NCBI RefSeq assembly: GCF_014696345.1
Contig: NZ_JACJPY010000002.1
Span: forward strand, 62,001-126,000
Length of the DNA stretch: 64,000 nucleotides
Source of the DNA: Pseudanabaena cinerea FACHB-1277
Lineage (GTDB): Bacteria; Cyanobacteriota; Cyanobacteriia; Pseudanabaenales; Pseudanabaenaceae
Direction: 5' to 3'
Position numbers and translations under genes: made by a program. Of the stretch, positions 8,644 to 19,299 are shown one piece after another. The notes under the pieces are model-generated. The model had not been told where the DNA came from. It made no database searches and was given only the letters and a program-made list of their open reading frames with translations. The stretch's first letter is position 1, and the number at the start of each line of letters is the position of its first letter.

Positions 8644-9447
8644 TTAATTTCTTGAACCGATACCTGTTTTAATGTCATCAAGGTTATTTGCATTTACCGT
8701 GGGCATTATTTGCGATCGCATTGTCACCAATGGGCAGAGAATCGAGGCTGTGCTAGAAAATGGGGTTTTGCTTCTGGCACATTCTGGTTCAGTGCCTTTT
8801 TTGAGAGTATTTGCACCATTGAGCGCATCGGCACGATAGACCCGCACCGCCAACCAAAAGCCCTGACGTTGTAGATCTGTTGCTGCTGTTGCTGAAGAAC
8901 TCAAAGGGCCACTTCGCATCGGTTGGATCACCAGATCTTGAGGATCGTTAACACTAAATCCATTACCATCGGCATCAATTCTAATGCCGCGTACTGGGTT
9001 GGCCGCCGAGGTGCTATCTAGGGTGATTAGGGTGGCTGTGGGCGGAGCAATACTTTCAAAAACGTACTGCCCTTGAGCATTTTGGCTACTTGAGATCGGC
9101 GGCAACACGATATTGTTAGGAAATGTGCTGACATCAATCACACCACCGCGCACTGCGTCTATGTAGGATCGGGCGGCTTGAGTGGCTTGGTCGATACGGC
9201 GAGCATTAACACGGGCAGAGGTCGACAGTGCCACCATCGGCGCGATCGCCACAATCAAAACGCTTACCACTGCCGCCGCTACCAATGACTCGATCAATGA
9301 AAATCCTGCTTCTGGGTTGGCTTTTTGATCTGGCGATCGCTTAGCTAAATTAGAGGCAATGACATTCACTAGCGCTAGCCTTGGCGATCGTGTTGACATA
9401 TCTGAACAGTGGCAATTTGACATTAGATTTGACATTTGCTTAGACAT
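8644..9447 (-). CDS. hpsB: Prepilin-type pseudopilin, HpsB-like
   Basis: GFSLIESLVAAAVVSVLIVAIAPMVALSTSARVNARRIDQATQAARSYIDAVRGG. Confidence 0.75.
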   Translation of the reverse strand: MSKQMSNLMSNCHCSDMSTRSPRLALVNVIASNLAKRSPDQKANPEAGFSLIESLVAAAVVSVLIVAIAPMVALSTSARVNARRIDQATQAARSYIDAVRGGVIDVSTFPNNIVLPPISSSQNAQGQYVFESIAPPTATLITLDSTSAANPVRGIRIDADGNGFSVNDPQDLVIQPMRSGPLSSSATAATDLQRQGFWLAVRVYRADALNGANTLKKGTEPECARSKTPFSSTASILCPLVTMRSQIMPTVNANNLDDIKTGIGSRN

Positions 9448-9551
9448 TGGTTGTCATCCTCCGCTTAAATGTTCGCTAATACTGATAGACACTGATAGAC
9501 AAAATAGTATTGCCATTTTGTCTATCTCAAAACCCCGTAGGGTTAAATTAA

Positions 9552-12500
9552 TTATTGATACACGTTGGGAATTGTGCCATCGGTAGCCGCCGCCCCGCCA
9601 TAGAATGAGCTATTGCAGCTAGACTTGAGGTCAGTACCGCGTAAGGTGCGGCGGCGATAGTTGGTTGGTAGGACACCGATACCTTTTCTTGTATTTTCAT
9701 CGATTGTTGATGGCTCCAGGGCGCATAGTAATCCCTCTACCCATTTATCATCGGCGCTAACCTCTCTAAAGAATTCATTAGCCCCTGGAATCGGTACGGC
9801 AAAACGTTCGGCAAAGCGATCGGGTTGCTGGGTCAATAAGCCCACATCATAGCCCCATAGGCGGTTAGGTGGAGCATAGTAAGGAATACGGCTACCTGTA
9901 AATGATTGATATTGGAGATTATAGCCGCCCGAAATACGGCCGTCAGTCGTGCCTGTACCAGGATGAGCGGGATTGAGGAAGACAGTGGTGGTGTCGCTGA
10001 TACCGTCAACTTGTGGCGTAGTTGGTGCAAAGGGGGCGGTAGCAAATCGGCTCTTTGTATTTTGGATAAATCCACCTGTGATCTTAATTGGTATATCTGC
10101 CCAATTTTCCAAGAACCTCACAAAGTTTGCCAAGCCGCCACCTGCCTCAGCGATATTAGCTTGGGCGGCTGTGCCAGTGGCAGTGCTGCCAAATAGGGTG
10201 CTAGAGGCGCGGTATGGTACTTCATTTCGCGCAGGGCTGTTACCTGCGACAAAGTAGATATTAATTTCGGTTCTGACGGGGCGAATTGTCCATTGTCCTG
10301 ATCGCACAGAACTAACGCCAGTGCCTTGGGGTGTACCATTGATACCACCTTCGGTAGTTATAGATGCGGGTTGTTGGATCGTGGTTGTGCCATCGGCTAG
10401 GGCATTAGGCACACTAAGCTGTACCACTGGCAACAGTTGCGGTTGCTCAACTGAGGTCATCGCCACAAATAGAGTTTCGCTATTAACTTTTTTGGCATCT
10501 CCCCATAGACCCAAGAAGCGCACACCTCTGAAGGAGTTGTAGTCTTTGCTGGTTGTCGGATCGAGTCTAGTTGTGAATACGGAAGTATTATCTTCAGTGG
10601 GAGTGCCAGTACCTATGGTATAGCCCAAGAAATTACCAGTAATAATATTCGGTCTGCCCTTCATCCCTTCAAATACGAATGCAGGCTCAGCCCCTAGTTT
10701 AAACTCTGCATCACCATCAATGTTGACTTCATTTGCAACACTGTTGCAGTTGTATCCACCAGCAGGCGGCGGAACTAAGGATAGCTTGACCTTAGCACCA
10801 GCTTCACAAGCAATGTAATAGGGTGTACCTGCACTCAACCCTGATGGCAAAGTATTAGTACCATCAGAAAATATAATGCGTTTACCAATTTTTATACGCT
10901 GGCTATTAGGATTGCTAGGGAAAAGAATAAAGTTATTGTTGGCAGGGTTTCCTGTTGCTGCCGTCGATTTGACAGGATCTAGCCTTTCTTCTGCCCTTGA
11001 CGATACCCAGAAAATGTTATTGGGATCAACGCCGTCTAGCTTGATTTGCAAGCCCTTAAATTCGATACTTTCATTGGGCAAGCCTCTGAAAATGAATACG
11101 GGGCTAGGTCCACGGCGGATGCTGGTGGGGGTGCAAGCACTATCTGCATTTGTTACAGGGTCGGCACAGTTGGCTCTGAGGGTCAATGTGCCTGATAGCG
11201 ATCGCAGATCTGGCGCTACTGCAGGATCGCCTGTGGGCTCAGTTGTGCCGAGGCTGCTGATGTTATAGACCTGAACGCGATTGTCGGCAAAGGTGTTTCT
11301 GGCTCTGACGATCGCATCCATACTAAAGGCAAATCTGCCAATCCCCACCTTGGTGTTATCAGTCCCAAGTTCTTCGTCAACGATATTTAAGGCAGCGCCG
11401 CCCGAGGTTTTGGCAATCTTAAAGCGATTGTTAAATCCAGTTTGAATTTCGCGGACGTAGTAGGTTGACTTAACATCTAGCCTTCTGACAATGATGCCAT
11501 TGCCACTTAGAAGTGGCACATTCACAAATGTTAGCGGATCACCATTAAGGGTGTCAGATAAACCAAACTGAGTACCAGAGCGATTTACCACATAATAATC
11601 AGTATCAACGGTTAGAGGAACGGGCAGTAGGGGTAGAGTGCCTGTAAACCTGATTAAGTCGCCATTTACTAGGTCTGCGCTAGATACCAAACTATTGGCG
11701 ATCGCTCCTCCTGTAAAGCTGAATGACTCAGTATATTTAGGTAACTGTCCATTTTTGCTGACAGGGAAGACGCGCAGGGGCTGATTTTCGGTAAATGTTA
11801 CGCCTGTTGTATTAACATCGGCGGTAAGGAGGTCGTTGGTTGTGGGGACAAAGGGAATTGCGCCACGCACAAGGGCATCGGCAGTGGCTGGCAGTGGCAC
11901 AACGCCAGTACTGTTGGTAACGTTAGGCACTAAACCAATAAAGGCATCGGCTCCTGTATTTCCAGGATTAAGCTTGGCGCTCAGCAAGCCAGTACCGCCT
12001 GTTAAGGTTGTGCCAGTATTGGGATTGGGTAATGTTCCGACAAAGTTCCTAATTGCTTGACCAGGACTATTTGCACCTTGAGGACAACTGCCAGCGCTGA
12101 TGTCGGTTTTGCTTAGGGATGGACGCTGGATCGCTTGATAATTGCGGGTGTTGCCCGTGCCGCCGCAGACTGTAAAGCTAGTGGCAGGTTGGACTGAACT
12201 AGTTGCGTTAATACGACTAACATTGTCGGATGGGAAGTGGGGGTTGTAGGGAAGATTGAGGTTGAGCAGGGTGACGGTGCTATCGGGATCTGGAGCTTTG
12301 ACGATGCTAGTATTAAAGTCATAGGGCTTGGTGGTGCAGCGATCATCGACAGTGCCATTGCTGAGGTTGATGCAGGGGGTGGGCGGCAATACTAAGCTGC
12401 CTGTGGAGTTTAGATTTGCCCTAAAGCTATTAGCACCACTGCCAATAACAGGGAAACTGAGGTTATTGATAAACAGGTTGTTATTGTTTTGATAGCTGAT

Positions 12501-15500
12501 GTTGCCACCTTCACCAAGATAGTTGGCATTGCTTACTGCTGTCCTAAACCATAGACTACGGTTTGCGCCAGTGGGGCGATCGCGCCGCATTTGCCGATTA
12601 TTAGCGTTAGTAGCATTATTCTCAGAAATTGCTTGCGTGAAGTCACCAGGCAGCATGGGAATTTCGCCGCCAGAGGCTGGACGGGGTGGAATATTCGGGA
12701 AGATATTCTCATTGGGATCTGTTATATCAATAGTGCCATCACCATTGACATCTTCGCCCCATACATATCGTCCGCCCTGTGTTCCGCCATTTTCTAAATT
12801 AGAGGGTGGATTAAATGGACGGTTAAAAATATCGCCAGAGGCATGGGGGAATGGATAGGCAGCCGCAGGAGATGAGATCATTGAGAAGGGTAAGCCCGAT
12901 GGCTTGGGCAAGCTGGCAAATACTGGAGGAGTAATTGAGTTAAGAATAGGTCCACCACCACCAGGCGTTGGCGTTGGCGTGGGTGTTGGTGTTGGCGTTG
13001 GCGTTGGCGTTGGCGTTGGCGTGGGTGTCGGTGTCGGTGTCGGGCAAGGCCCTGATGGAATTTCGCGATCATCGTTATTTGTATTAGTTAATCCCGATTC
13101 ACAAGTGGGAGATTGATTCTCTTCGGGATCTCGAGAAAGGATTCGTCCGCGCCTCGTGCGATTACTACCGTAGGTGGCTTGAGGTCCCCGAATATTATCA
13201 AGACGAATCTCAAAATCTTCATTATTTGGCTCGTCAGCGCTATCGCGAACCACCAACACAGTCACAGTTTTGACAGTCGGATCGTCGGCTGTACCAGTGG
13301 GACCAGTCCAAGTCAGTACAGTACAGTAACGATCTGCTTCACAAGTGGCTTGTTCAGGTATAACAGTTTCTGGACTACTTGCGCCAATTCTCAGGCGAGG
13401 ATATTGTCCACCGTTGGCAGTAACTGGAATGCTGGCGGAGATAGTACCTGTACCTGCGGTGACTGCGCCAGTTGTACCGTCTAGCGTCTGAATATTGACA
13501 GCACTAGGCACAGTCATAGCTAGTGCTGTTGATGATGGATTGACTAGACGATTAAGATAGTCAGCTTTAGTTTGAGGATCAGCGTCATTTATAGTTGGGA
13601 ACTTGGAAGGTAAGCCTGGGAAATTGGAAGCCCCTATTTCACCTGGTTGAGCGGTTCCAGTCCTCCTGAGCGTGACCCTAACCCGTATTGTTTCTCCTGC
13701 GGCGAGGGTGGCTCTGTCAGAGCCTTCTATCTGGACATTAAAGTTAAATCTTCTGTAAACAGCATTATTCGTACTACGAGATCTATTAGTGGGGTTATTA
13801 GTAGGATTGGTAGCGCTAGTACTACTCTGACCACTCTCGTTGTCAGGAGAGTTGGTTACACTGCCTTCTGCTGTATTAGGACTGGGGATAGTTGTTACAC
13901 CATTATTGTCACCAGTTCCCCAAGTGACTGTGGGTAGATTGTCGGACCCAAGCTGATCTTCAAGAGCGCCAATAGCAGCGCCGCCAGTTGCTTGGTTCTG
14001 ATCGCGTCTACGACCTTCTGCAATATCTTGGTTGCCACTGCTAATCGTTACCCTGATACCACGCTCAGGACATGGCACAGTGCCATAGCTACTATTATTG
14101 TTGTTGTTGCTAAGGTCAAAAGGAGTGAGGCGATCGCCCATCACATGGGGGAAAGTATAGCCAGTTGTGGCATTGTCACCATTAATAACCCCAATACCAA
14201 GCGGGAAAATCACAGGGGGGCTAGCAGGATTTCTACAGCTACTAGCAAAAAGTAACTGTTGATTGCCATCTTTGTAAATATCATCAAAGCGCAAGAACGA
14301 AACCCTGCGGGCATAGCGAGAATTATCATTAGAAATAAATCTAGGTGCGCCTGCTGCTGTCGAGACAACTCCAGTCGTGGCATCAAACGCAGGTAAAGTG
14401 GTTGTACCCGCGCCAGCCTTCACCCAATCGGAGAAAGTACATTCACCAACAGGGAACTTGCGGCACATCTCCATGCCATATTCAGGGAAATTGACCCGCC
14501 GTTGAATTGGTGTAACCCCATTGGCATTGTAACTAGCAAGGTTGCCATTATTTGGAGGGGTCGCGGCGGGATTAGCAGGCCAGAAATTAGAATCGTCAAC
14601 GGCGGCTCCATCAGAGTTACGGCGATTGAGCCAGAGGGCGCTCGTGGCAAAATTATTATTAAAGAAACCAGAACGGCGGCGCTCAAGCACATAGGTACTA
14701 TCCTTGGGCGGATCATTGGGATAGCGTACAGGATTTAATTGCGATTGCCAGTTAATGCTAGTTGAAGTATTGGCATTATTTCGCAGGTCAAAATCGCCAT
14801 CGGTGCGATAGCCATCGCGGAAATTAGCAGATAGCACCGTGACCGCATCCGCCAAAACCGTGGCTGGTCGCCATTGATCTCCCAAGGTGCAAGTGGGGTT
14901 TTGACCAGGACGACAGGCAAAGTTAGGATCAAGCTCGTCATTATTGCCATTATTAGCGTGGCGGCGATAAAAATTGCTCCAATCATCTTGCAATAGCTGC
15001 GTAAACTCTTCGCGAGTATGCCTATTAAAGGCAGGAACCTCATTAGCAAGTGTGGTGGAGTTAGTGGGATCTCTTTGCGCCCTGACATAGACAGGCAGGT
15101 TAGACACAAGGGTTAAACCCTTTTCGCCCTTAGTTGCTTCTGTCCAAGGATAACTGGCATAGGTAACATCTGAAACTGGCAACTCATTGTTGACTCTATT
15201 GAGGTTGGCAGTATTGGTGAGAGCGCTGCGCCAGAGACGATAGCCATTGATCAGGCGGATCGCGCTAGGCTTGCGGGTAGGATCGAGGAGGAAGTCGGTA
15301 GAGCTTAGGTTTTTGCGCTTGGCTAGAGGTGTGGCGATCGGATCGAGGGTGGTAGAGTCGCGATCGTAATAGCTGAGGTCTTCGAGCGCATCTTCACGGG
15401 TAGCATAGACAACGCCACTATAGGGGAGTAAATAGTCAGTGGCAACCCCCGTGTTATTGCCGCCAACAAGCCTAGACCCACGCAGCCGATCCATGTCAAT

Positions 15501-18500
15501 ATCTGTGGTACGAATTTCCAGAGGTTGACGCTGCTCCAGTTCCAAATCGTAAATATCGCCACGATTTTTGGCGACTAGAGCTAAGCCCTGTGATCCAGCA
15601 GTATCAGTAACTCGTGGCTCATTACCAACAGCCGCCTCGGTCAATGACTCATTGCGATTGAGCGATTTTACTTCCCGTCCATCTAGAAACGCACTCTCTT
15701 TGAAAGCGCCGTGGGGAATTTGCACTGAGGTGAGGGCGGTGCTGCCTGAGGCGGCGGCGGGGGTAATACTAGCAGAGGCGGCGTTGGTGTTGGCAAGGGT
15801 GATCGAGCTGTCCAGAATTTGGAGGGCGCAGAGGTTAGAGTCAATGGTGGATTGCTGCGGTAGGGTCAATCTCGCTACGGCAGGGTTAGCTGAGTTGCTA
15901 GTAATAATCTTTTTGAGAGCCTCACGCAATGGCTCATTGGCAAAGCGTCCGTTAGGGAAGATTAGGTTCGCCTGATATGCCAATTTTTCGCCATAGGAGC
16001 CTGTCGTGGTTAGGGTTCTCGCAGCATTAGTAAATCTAAAAATGCCACTGCCTACGGTGCTAACACTGGTGTCATAGAATAAGCCCGATGCTGTGTCATA
16101 CCGAATATTGGTAAAGGTGACATCGGTGGAGGATGCTGTCCTGCCAACATTGTAGACTAGCCCATTATTAGAACGTCCTTGAGCATCGGCATTCCAAGGG
16201 GCAGCCGTTCCGCCAATGGGTGCATTTCTGGCAGTAATGGCATTGGAAGGATCGTAGTAGCTGCTGACACAGGCGATCGGGGCTTGGTAGTTGGTTGGTG
16301 CGCCGATCGCATTATAAGCGTCATATTTGTAGTGATAGATCGCCGATGCCCGCATTTGCAGATCGCCTTTGCGATTGTCAACGGTCGTACTCCAGCCATC
16401 AACATCATTCCCTGCATCGGGGTAATAGTAACCTGCGGTTGACCTCGGAGGGGTGGTGGCATTATTGAGCCAGCGCACATTCCCTGTCATGGGCATGGAG
16501 TCTTGCCAAACCACATAGTTGCGATTGTCATCAACGCATTCTTTGGTGGTGGTGTTGCAGCTAAGCTGGGCAAATTTGCGCTCATCAATGTCGCCTGTAA
16601 TGGGGTTGTCAATAGGCTTGCCATTCCATAGCGGCATACTCGACTCATCAAGATCTAGCACTGTGCCAGTGGAGCTGCTGCGATCGTCGGAGAAACCTGT
16701 ATGGAAGCGGGGTAAAAATGTGTCATTGATACTGCGGCTGTAAATACCTGCATTGGTGACAACACGCAAGCCACCAGTACGGGGTGATGGTTCTGGCGTT
16801 TTGATGGTGGGGTTAGTCGGATCGGTGATGGAGGGGTCAAGGGCGGCGGAGATTTCCCAGAAACCACCGCGATCGGTTACGCCAAGATTGCTAAGGGGGG
16901 TTGATCTAGTGAGGCGATAGCGCTCAGTACTGCTTACAGTTGCACCGCTAGTATCACTAGCGTTGTTCCAAAATACAGAAGCATTGGTGGTGAGGGGGTT
17001 TGGCTCAGTGTCACCAACAAATTCTAAGGAGCCTGAAACGGTATTAAGCTTTAGCCATTTTGCGGGTAAGCCATTGCCCACGAGAACGCGATCGCCCAAA
17101 AATCTTTCATTGTTTTTAGCAACCTCGGTTGGATCTGCCGCAAAGATAGATAGGCGATTGGCTGAGCTGGGAGTGAGCAGTGACACGCCATTGGTCGAAT
17201 CCAGAATCGCACCCTTGCCATCAAAGCCTGTCCCCGAAGGTAAGGAAAAACTGGCAATACCCTTACCAAAGTTGGCATTGGCATAGGCGGGCAACATCCA
17301 AGCGATCGGTGGCGCTAACTCATTAGGCTGTCCTGGGACGGGAATTGGAGTTAAGAGCGTAGTCGGGTCGGCAATTATGGGCGGGATTGCAGTGGTAAAG
17401 GGAACATCTCGGAAGGACACCTTACGGGTGCGTTCACCAAAATAGGCGGTTAAGGCAGCGCGTCTTGCCACTTCCACCTCATCATTAGAGGATAGAGCTT
17501 CGTCTAAAATGCGCTTGACTAGATCTTCTCTAACAGAAGTGGGATCGCCTTGGCTAGCAGGGCTGTAAGTTAGATTGGTCGATGTAAAGTTGCTGGGAAT
17601 TGGAGAAGGAATTGTCACCGTGCTACGGGCGATCGCCGCATCAACTAAGCGCCCAATCCGCCGATTAAATTCAAAATCGTTGAGTGCCAAACCTGAACTA
17701 CGGTTTTTCGGAATATTGACACTGCTATTGACGCTAACTGTGGAAGTATCGGCACTGCCAGTATCAGTAATTGTTAGCCTGCCCCCTGCAACAGTGTCAG
17801 GTGGTACACCAGCACCTCGGAAAAGATCCACTGATACATCCGTACCATTTGATAGCGTGGCAGGATCATCAAAAATTGCATTCCCTTCAACCACATTACC
17901 CGCAACCGCAATTTCACCATTCTTCTTTTCGTAATAGCAAGAACCGTATAAATCGGGATTTGTCGTGGTGGTTGGGGTACTGTCTAAGCTGCCCCCTGAG
18001 CTACTAACTTGATAGAAACTGATCGGGTTTTGCGATGCAGCCCCCACCATCAAATTACCAGCGCTATATATCCGTCCATTAATACGGAAGGTGGCAATAT
18101 TAACGAGTTCCGTATCTCCTTCAAAGAATACAGCATTGTTATTTTGTGGCGATCGCGCCCGATCCTGTTGCAACTCAACCGCACTAATGGAAGTAGTACC
18201 GTTATAAATCTCGTAATTGGTCGAATTAGCAGGAAAACTTCTGCTATCTGTAATGGGTAAAGTAACGGCATAGACAAAAAATGATTTGCGAAGTCGATTG
18301 TCACTAGATACCGTCCAACCGCCATCACTGGCAATGTTTGTTACGCTCCCAGTAGAGACGCAAGCCCCTGAAAGCGTTGTCTCATCCATTGGTAAAGTCC
18401 TTGACTCAATGGGTGTGATCGGGCGGTTCGCAATTGTGGGTGGACGGGTGCGGAAGAGAATGCTGTATAAACCATAGGAATCAAATTTGCCATTGTTATC

Positions 18501-19073
18501 GGTGTCAATGGGAAACTTCCATGCCGTTGACACATATTCCCGATTCTCAATTTGGGCGGCAGTAACGTTAATATTGCCATCAGGAGTCGTGGCTGATGAT
18601 GTGCCGCGAAAATCGTAGACTAGTTGCAGCCTCGTCTCATCGGGCAGAGTATATTTGCCGCTATCGTTAGTAATAACACTATCAAGGGTGAGTTCGGGTG
18701 GTGTGGTACGCGGCAGCTTGCCATCACTGAGCAAAGCATCAATTTTTGCCCTTGCGCGATCGACTATGGGCGTGGCTGCACTTCTAAAAACTTGCTCTTG
18801 TCTGGCACTAGCGGCACTTTGCGCCCTTTCTGAAGATCTAGATACGGTCGTAACCACGAGCAAAGTTACCACAAGGGTAACAAGTGTCACTGTTGGTAAT
18901 ACAAAGCCAGCCGCCGCCCCCTTGCCACGCCCCCGCGTTGCATTTAATAACTGCCGCACAAAGCGTCGACTAATCCTTACAGGACTACCGATTTTATTCA
19001 GCCATTTTCTTAATTTGGCAATAAATTCTGCAAAAAAACGATTAATTTTGCGGCTTTGATTAGAATCAGACAT
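9552..19073 (-). CDS. hpsA: Very large HpsA-like hormogonium polysaccharide biosynthesis protein (3173 aa)
   Basis: N-terminus GFVLPTVTLVTLVVTLLVVTTVSRSSERAQSAASARQEQVFRSAATPIVDRARAKIDALLSD, followed by the HpsB/C-like pseudopilins. Confidence 0.78.
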   Translation of the reverse strand: MSDSNQSRKINRFFAEFIAKLRKWLNKIGSPVRISRRFVRQLLNATRGRGKGAAAGFVLPTVTLVTLVVTLLVVTTVSRSSERAQSAASARQEQVFRSAATPIVDRARAKIDALLSDGKLPRTTPPELTLDSVITNDSGKYTLPDETRLQLVYDFRGTSSATTPDGNINVTAAQIENREYVSTAWKFPIDTDNNGKFDSYGLYSILFRTRPPTIANRPITPIESRTLPMDETTLSGACVSTGSVTNIASDGGWTVSSDNRLRKSFFVYAVTLPITDSRSFPANSTNYEIYNGTTSISAVELQQDRARSPQNNNAVFFEGDTELVNIATFRINGRIYSAGNLMVGAASQNPISFYQVSSSGGSLDSTPTTTTNPDLYGSCYYEKKNGEIAVAGNVVEGNAIFDDPATLSNGTDVSVDLFRGAGVPPDTVAGGRLTITDTGSADTSTVSVNSSVNIPKNRSSGLALNDFEFNRRIGRLVDAAIARSTVTIPSPIPSNFTSTNLTYSPASQGDPTSVREDLVKRILDEALSSNDEVEVARRAALTAYFGERTRKVSFRDVPFTTAIPPIIADPTTLLTPIPVPGQPNELAPPIAWMLPAYANANFGKGIASFSLPSGTGFDGKGAILDSTNGVSLLTPSSANRLSIFAADPTEVAKNNERFLGDRVLVGNGLPAKWLKLNTVSGSLEFVGDTEPNPLTTNASVFWNNASDTSGATVSSTERYRLTRSTPLSNLGVTDRGGFWEISAALDPSITDPTNPTIKTPEPSPRTGGLRVVTNAGIYSRSINDTFLPRFHTGFSDDRSSSTGTVLDLDESSMPLWNGKPIDNPITGDIDERKFAQLSCNTTTKECVDDNRNYVVWQDSMPMTGNVRWLNNATTPPRSTAGYYYPDAGNDVDGWSTTVDNRKGDLQMRASAIYHYKYDAYNAIGAPTNYQAPIACVSSYYDPSNAITARNAPIGGTAAPWNADAQGRSNNGLVYNVGRTASSTDVTFTNIRYDTASGLFYDTSVSTVGSGIFRFTNAARTLTTTGSYGEKLAYQANLIFPNGRFANEPLREALKKIITSNSANPAVARLTLPQQSTIDSNLCALQILDSSITLANTNAASASITPAAASGSTALTSVQIPHGAFKESAFLDGREVKSLNRNESLTEAAVGNEPRVTDTAGSQGLALVAKNRGDIYDLELEQRQPLEIRTTDIDMDRLRGSRLVGGNNTGVATDYLLPYSGVVYATREDALEDLSYYDRDSTTLDPIATPLAKRKNLSSTDFLLDPTRKPSAIRLINGYRLWRSALTNTANLNRVNNELPVSDVTYASYPWTEATKGEKGLTLVSNLPVYVRAQRDPTNSTTLANEVPAFNRHTREEFTQLLQDDWSNFYRRHANNGNNDELDPNFACRPGQNPTCTLGDQWRPATVLADAVTVLSANFRDGYRTDGDFDLRNNANTSTSINWQSQLNPVRYPNDPPKDSTYVLERRRSGFFNNNFATSALWLNRRNSDGAAVDDSNFWPANPAATPPNNGNLASYNANGVTPIQRRVNFPEYGMEMCRKFPVGECTFSDWVKAGAGTTTLPAFDATTGVVSTAAGAPRFISNDNSRYARRVSFLRFDDIYKDGNQQLLFASSCRNPASPPVIFPLGIGVINGDNATTGYTFPHVMGDRLTPFDLSNNNNNSSYGTVPCPERGIRVTISSGNQDIAEGRRRDQNQATGGAAIGALEDQLGSDNLPTVTWGTGDNNGVTTIPSPNTAEGSVTNSPDNESGQSSTSATNPTNNPTNRSRSTNNAVYRRFNFNVQIEGSDRATLAAGETIRVRVTLRRTGTAQPGEIGASNFPGLPSKFPTINDADPQTKADYLNRLVNPSSTALAMTVPSAVNIQTLDGTTGAVTAGTGTISASIPVTANGGQYPRLRIGASSPETVIPEQATCEADRYCTVLTWTGPTGTADDPTVKTVTVLVVRDSADEPNNEDFEIRLDNIRGPQATYGSNRTRRGRILSRDPEENQSPTCESGLTNTNNDDREIPSGPCPTPTPTPTPTPTPTPTPTPTPTPTPTPGGGGPILNSITPPVFASLPKPSGLPFSMISSPAAAYPFPHASGDIFNRPFNPPSNLENGGTQGGRYVWGEDVNGDGTIDITDPNENIFPNIPPRPASGGEIPMLPGDFTQAISENNATNANNRQMRRDRPTGANRSLWFRTAVSNANYLGEGGNISYQNNNNLFINNLSFPVIGSGANSFRANLNSTGSLVLPPTPCINLSNGTVDDRCTTKPYDFNTSIVKAPDPDSTVTLLNLNLPYNPHFPSDNVSRINATSSVQPATSFTVCGGTGNTRNYQAIQRPSLSKTDISAGSCPQGANSPGQAIRNFVGTLPNPNTGTTLTGGTGLLSAKLNPGNTGADAFIGLVPNVTNSTGVVPLPATADALVRGAIPFVPTTNDLLTADVNTTGVTFTENQPLRVFPVSKNGQLPKYTESFSFTGGAIANSLVSSADLVNGDLIRFTGTLPLLPVPLTVDTDYYVVNRSGTQFGLSDTLNGDPLTFVNVPLLSGNGIIVRRLDVKSTYYVREIQTGFNNRFKIAKTSGGAALNIVDEELGTDNTKVGIGRFAFSMDAIVRARNTFADNRVQVYNISSLGTTEPTGDPAVAPDLRSLSGTLTLRANCADPVTNADSACTPTSIRRGPSPVFIFRGLPNESIEFKGLQIKLDGVDPNNIFWVSSRAEERLDPVKSTAATGNPANNNFILFPSNPNSQRIKIGKRIIFSDGTNTLPSGLSAGTPYYIACEAGAKVKLSLVPPPAGGYNCNSVANEVNIDGDAEFKLGAEPAFVFEGMKGRPNIITGNFLGYTIGTGTPTEDNTSVFTTRLDPTTSKDYNSFRGVRFLGLWGDAKKVNSETLFVAMTSVEQPQLLPVVQLSVPNALADGTTTIQQPASITTEGGINGTPQGTGVSSVRSGQWTIRPVRTEINIYFVAGNSPARNEVPYRASSTLFGSTATGTAAQANIAEAGGGLANFVRFLENWADIPIKITGGFIQNTKSRFATAPFAPTTPQVDGISDTTTVFLNPAHPGTGTTDGRISGGYNLQYQSFTGSRIPYYAPPNRLWGYDVGLLTQQPDRFAERFAVPIPGANEFFREVSADDKWVEGLLCALEPSTIDENTRKGIGVLPTNYRRRTLRGTDLKSSCNSSFYGGAAATDGTIPNVYQ
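12964..13044 (-). repeat. 6-bp tandem array encoding a (TP)n linker inside hpsA
   Basis: ggcgttggcgttggcgtgggtgttggtgtt... read directly. Confidence 0.95.
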
Positions 19074-19299
19074 ACACTTTTACCAACCTGACTGCAATAT
19101 ACTACCCAAGCCAGAGGCAAAAATTGCAAAAGCTTTGATCTAAGTTTGCAGTTAATTTGTAGATTTAGAGCAACTTGATTGACTATGCAGTCTCCCAATT
19201 TTGCCTAAGCTTTGTCTAAGCAATGATTAACCTAGATAAAATCTATCTAAAAACTCACACCCCAATTCGAGGTTATTTAACAATTCTCTAGAGGATTTT

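Noticed and set aside
9661-19059. Many plus-strand ORFs of 60-135 aa inside hpsA
   Set aside because: Antisense frames of a GC-biased repetitive coding sequence; no recognisable domains or start contexts.
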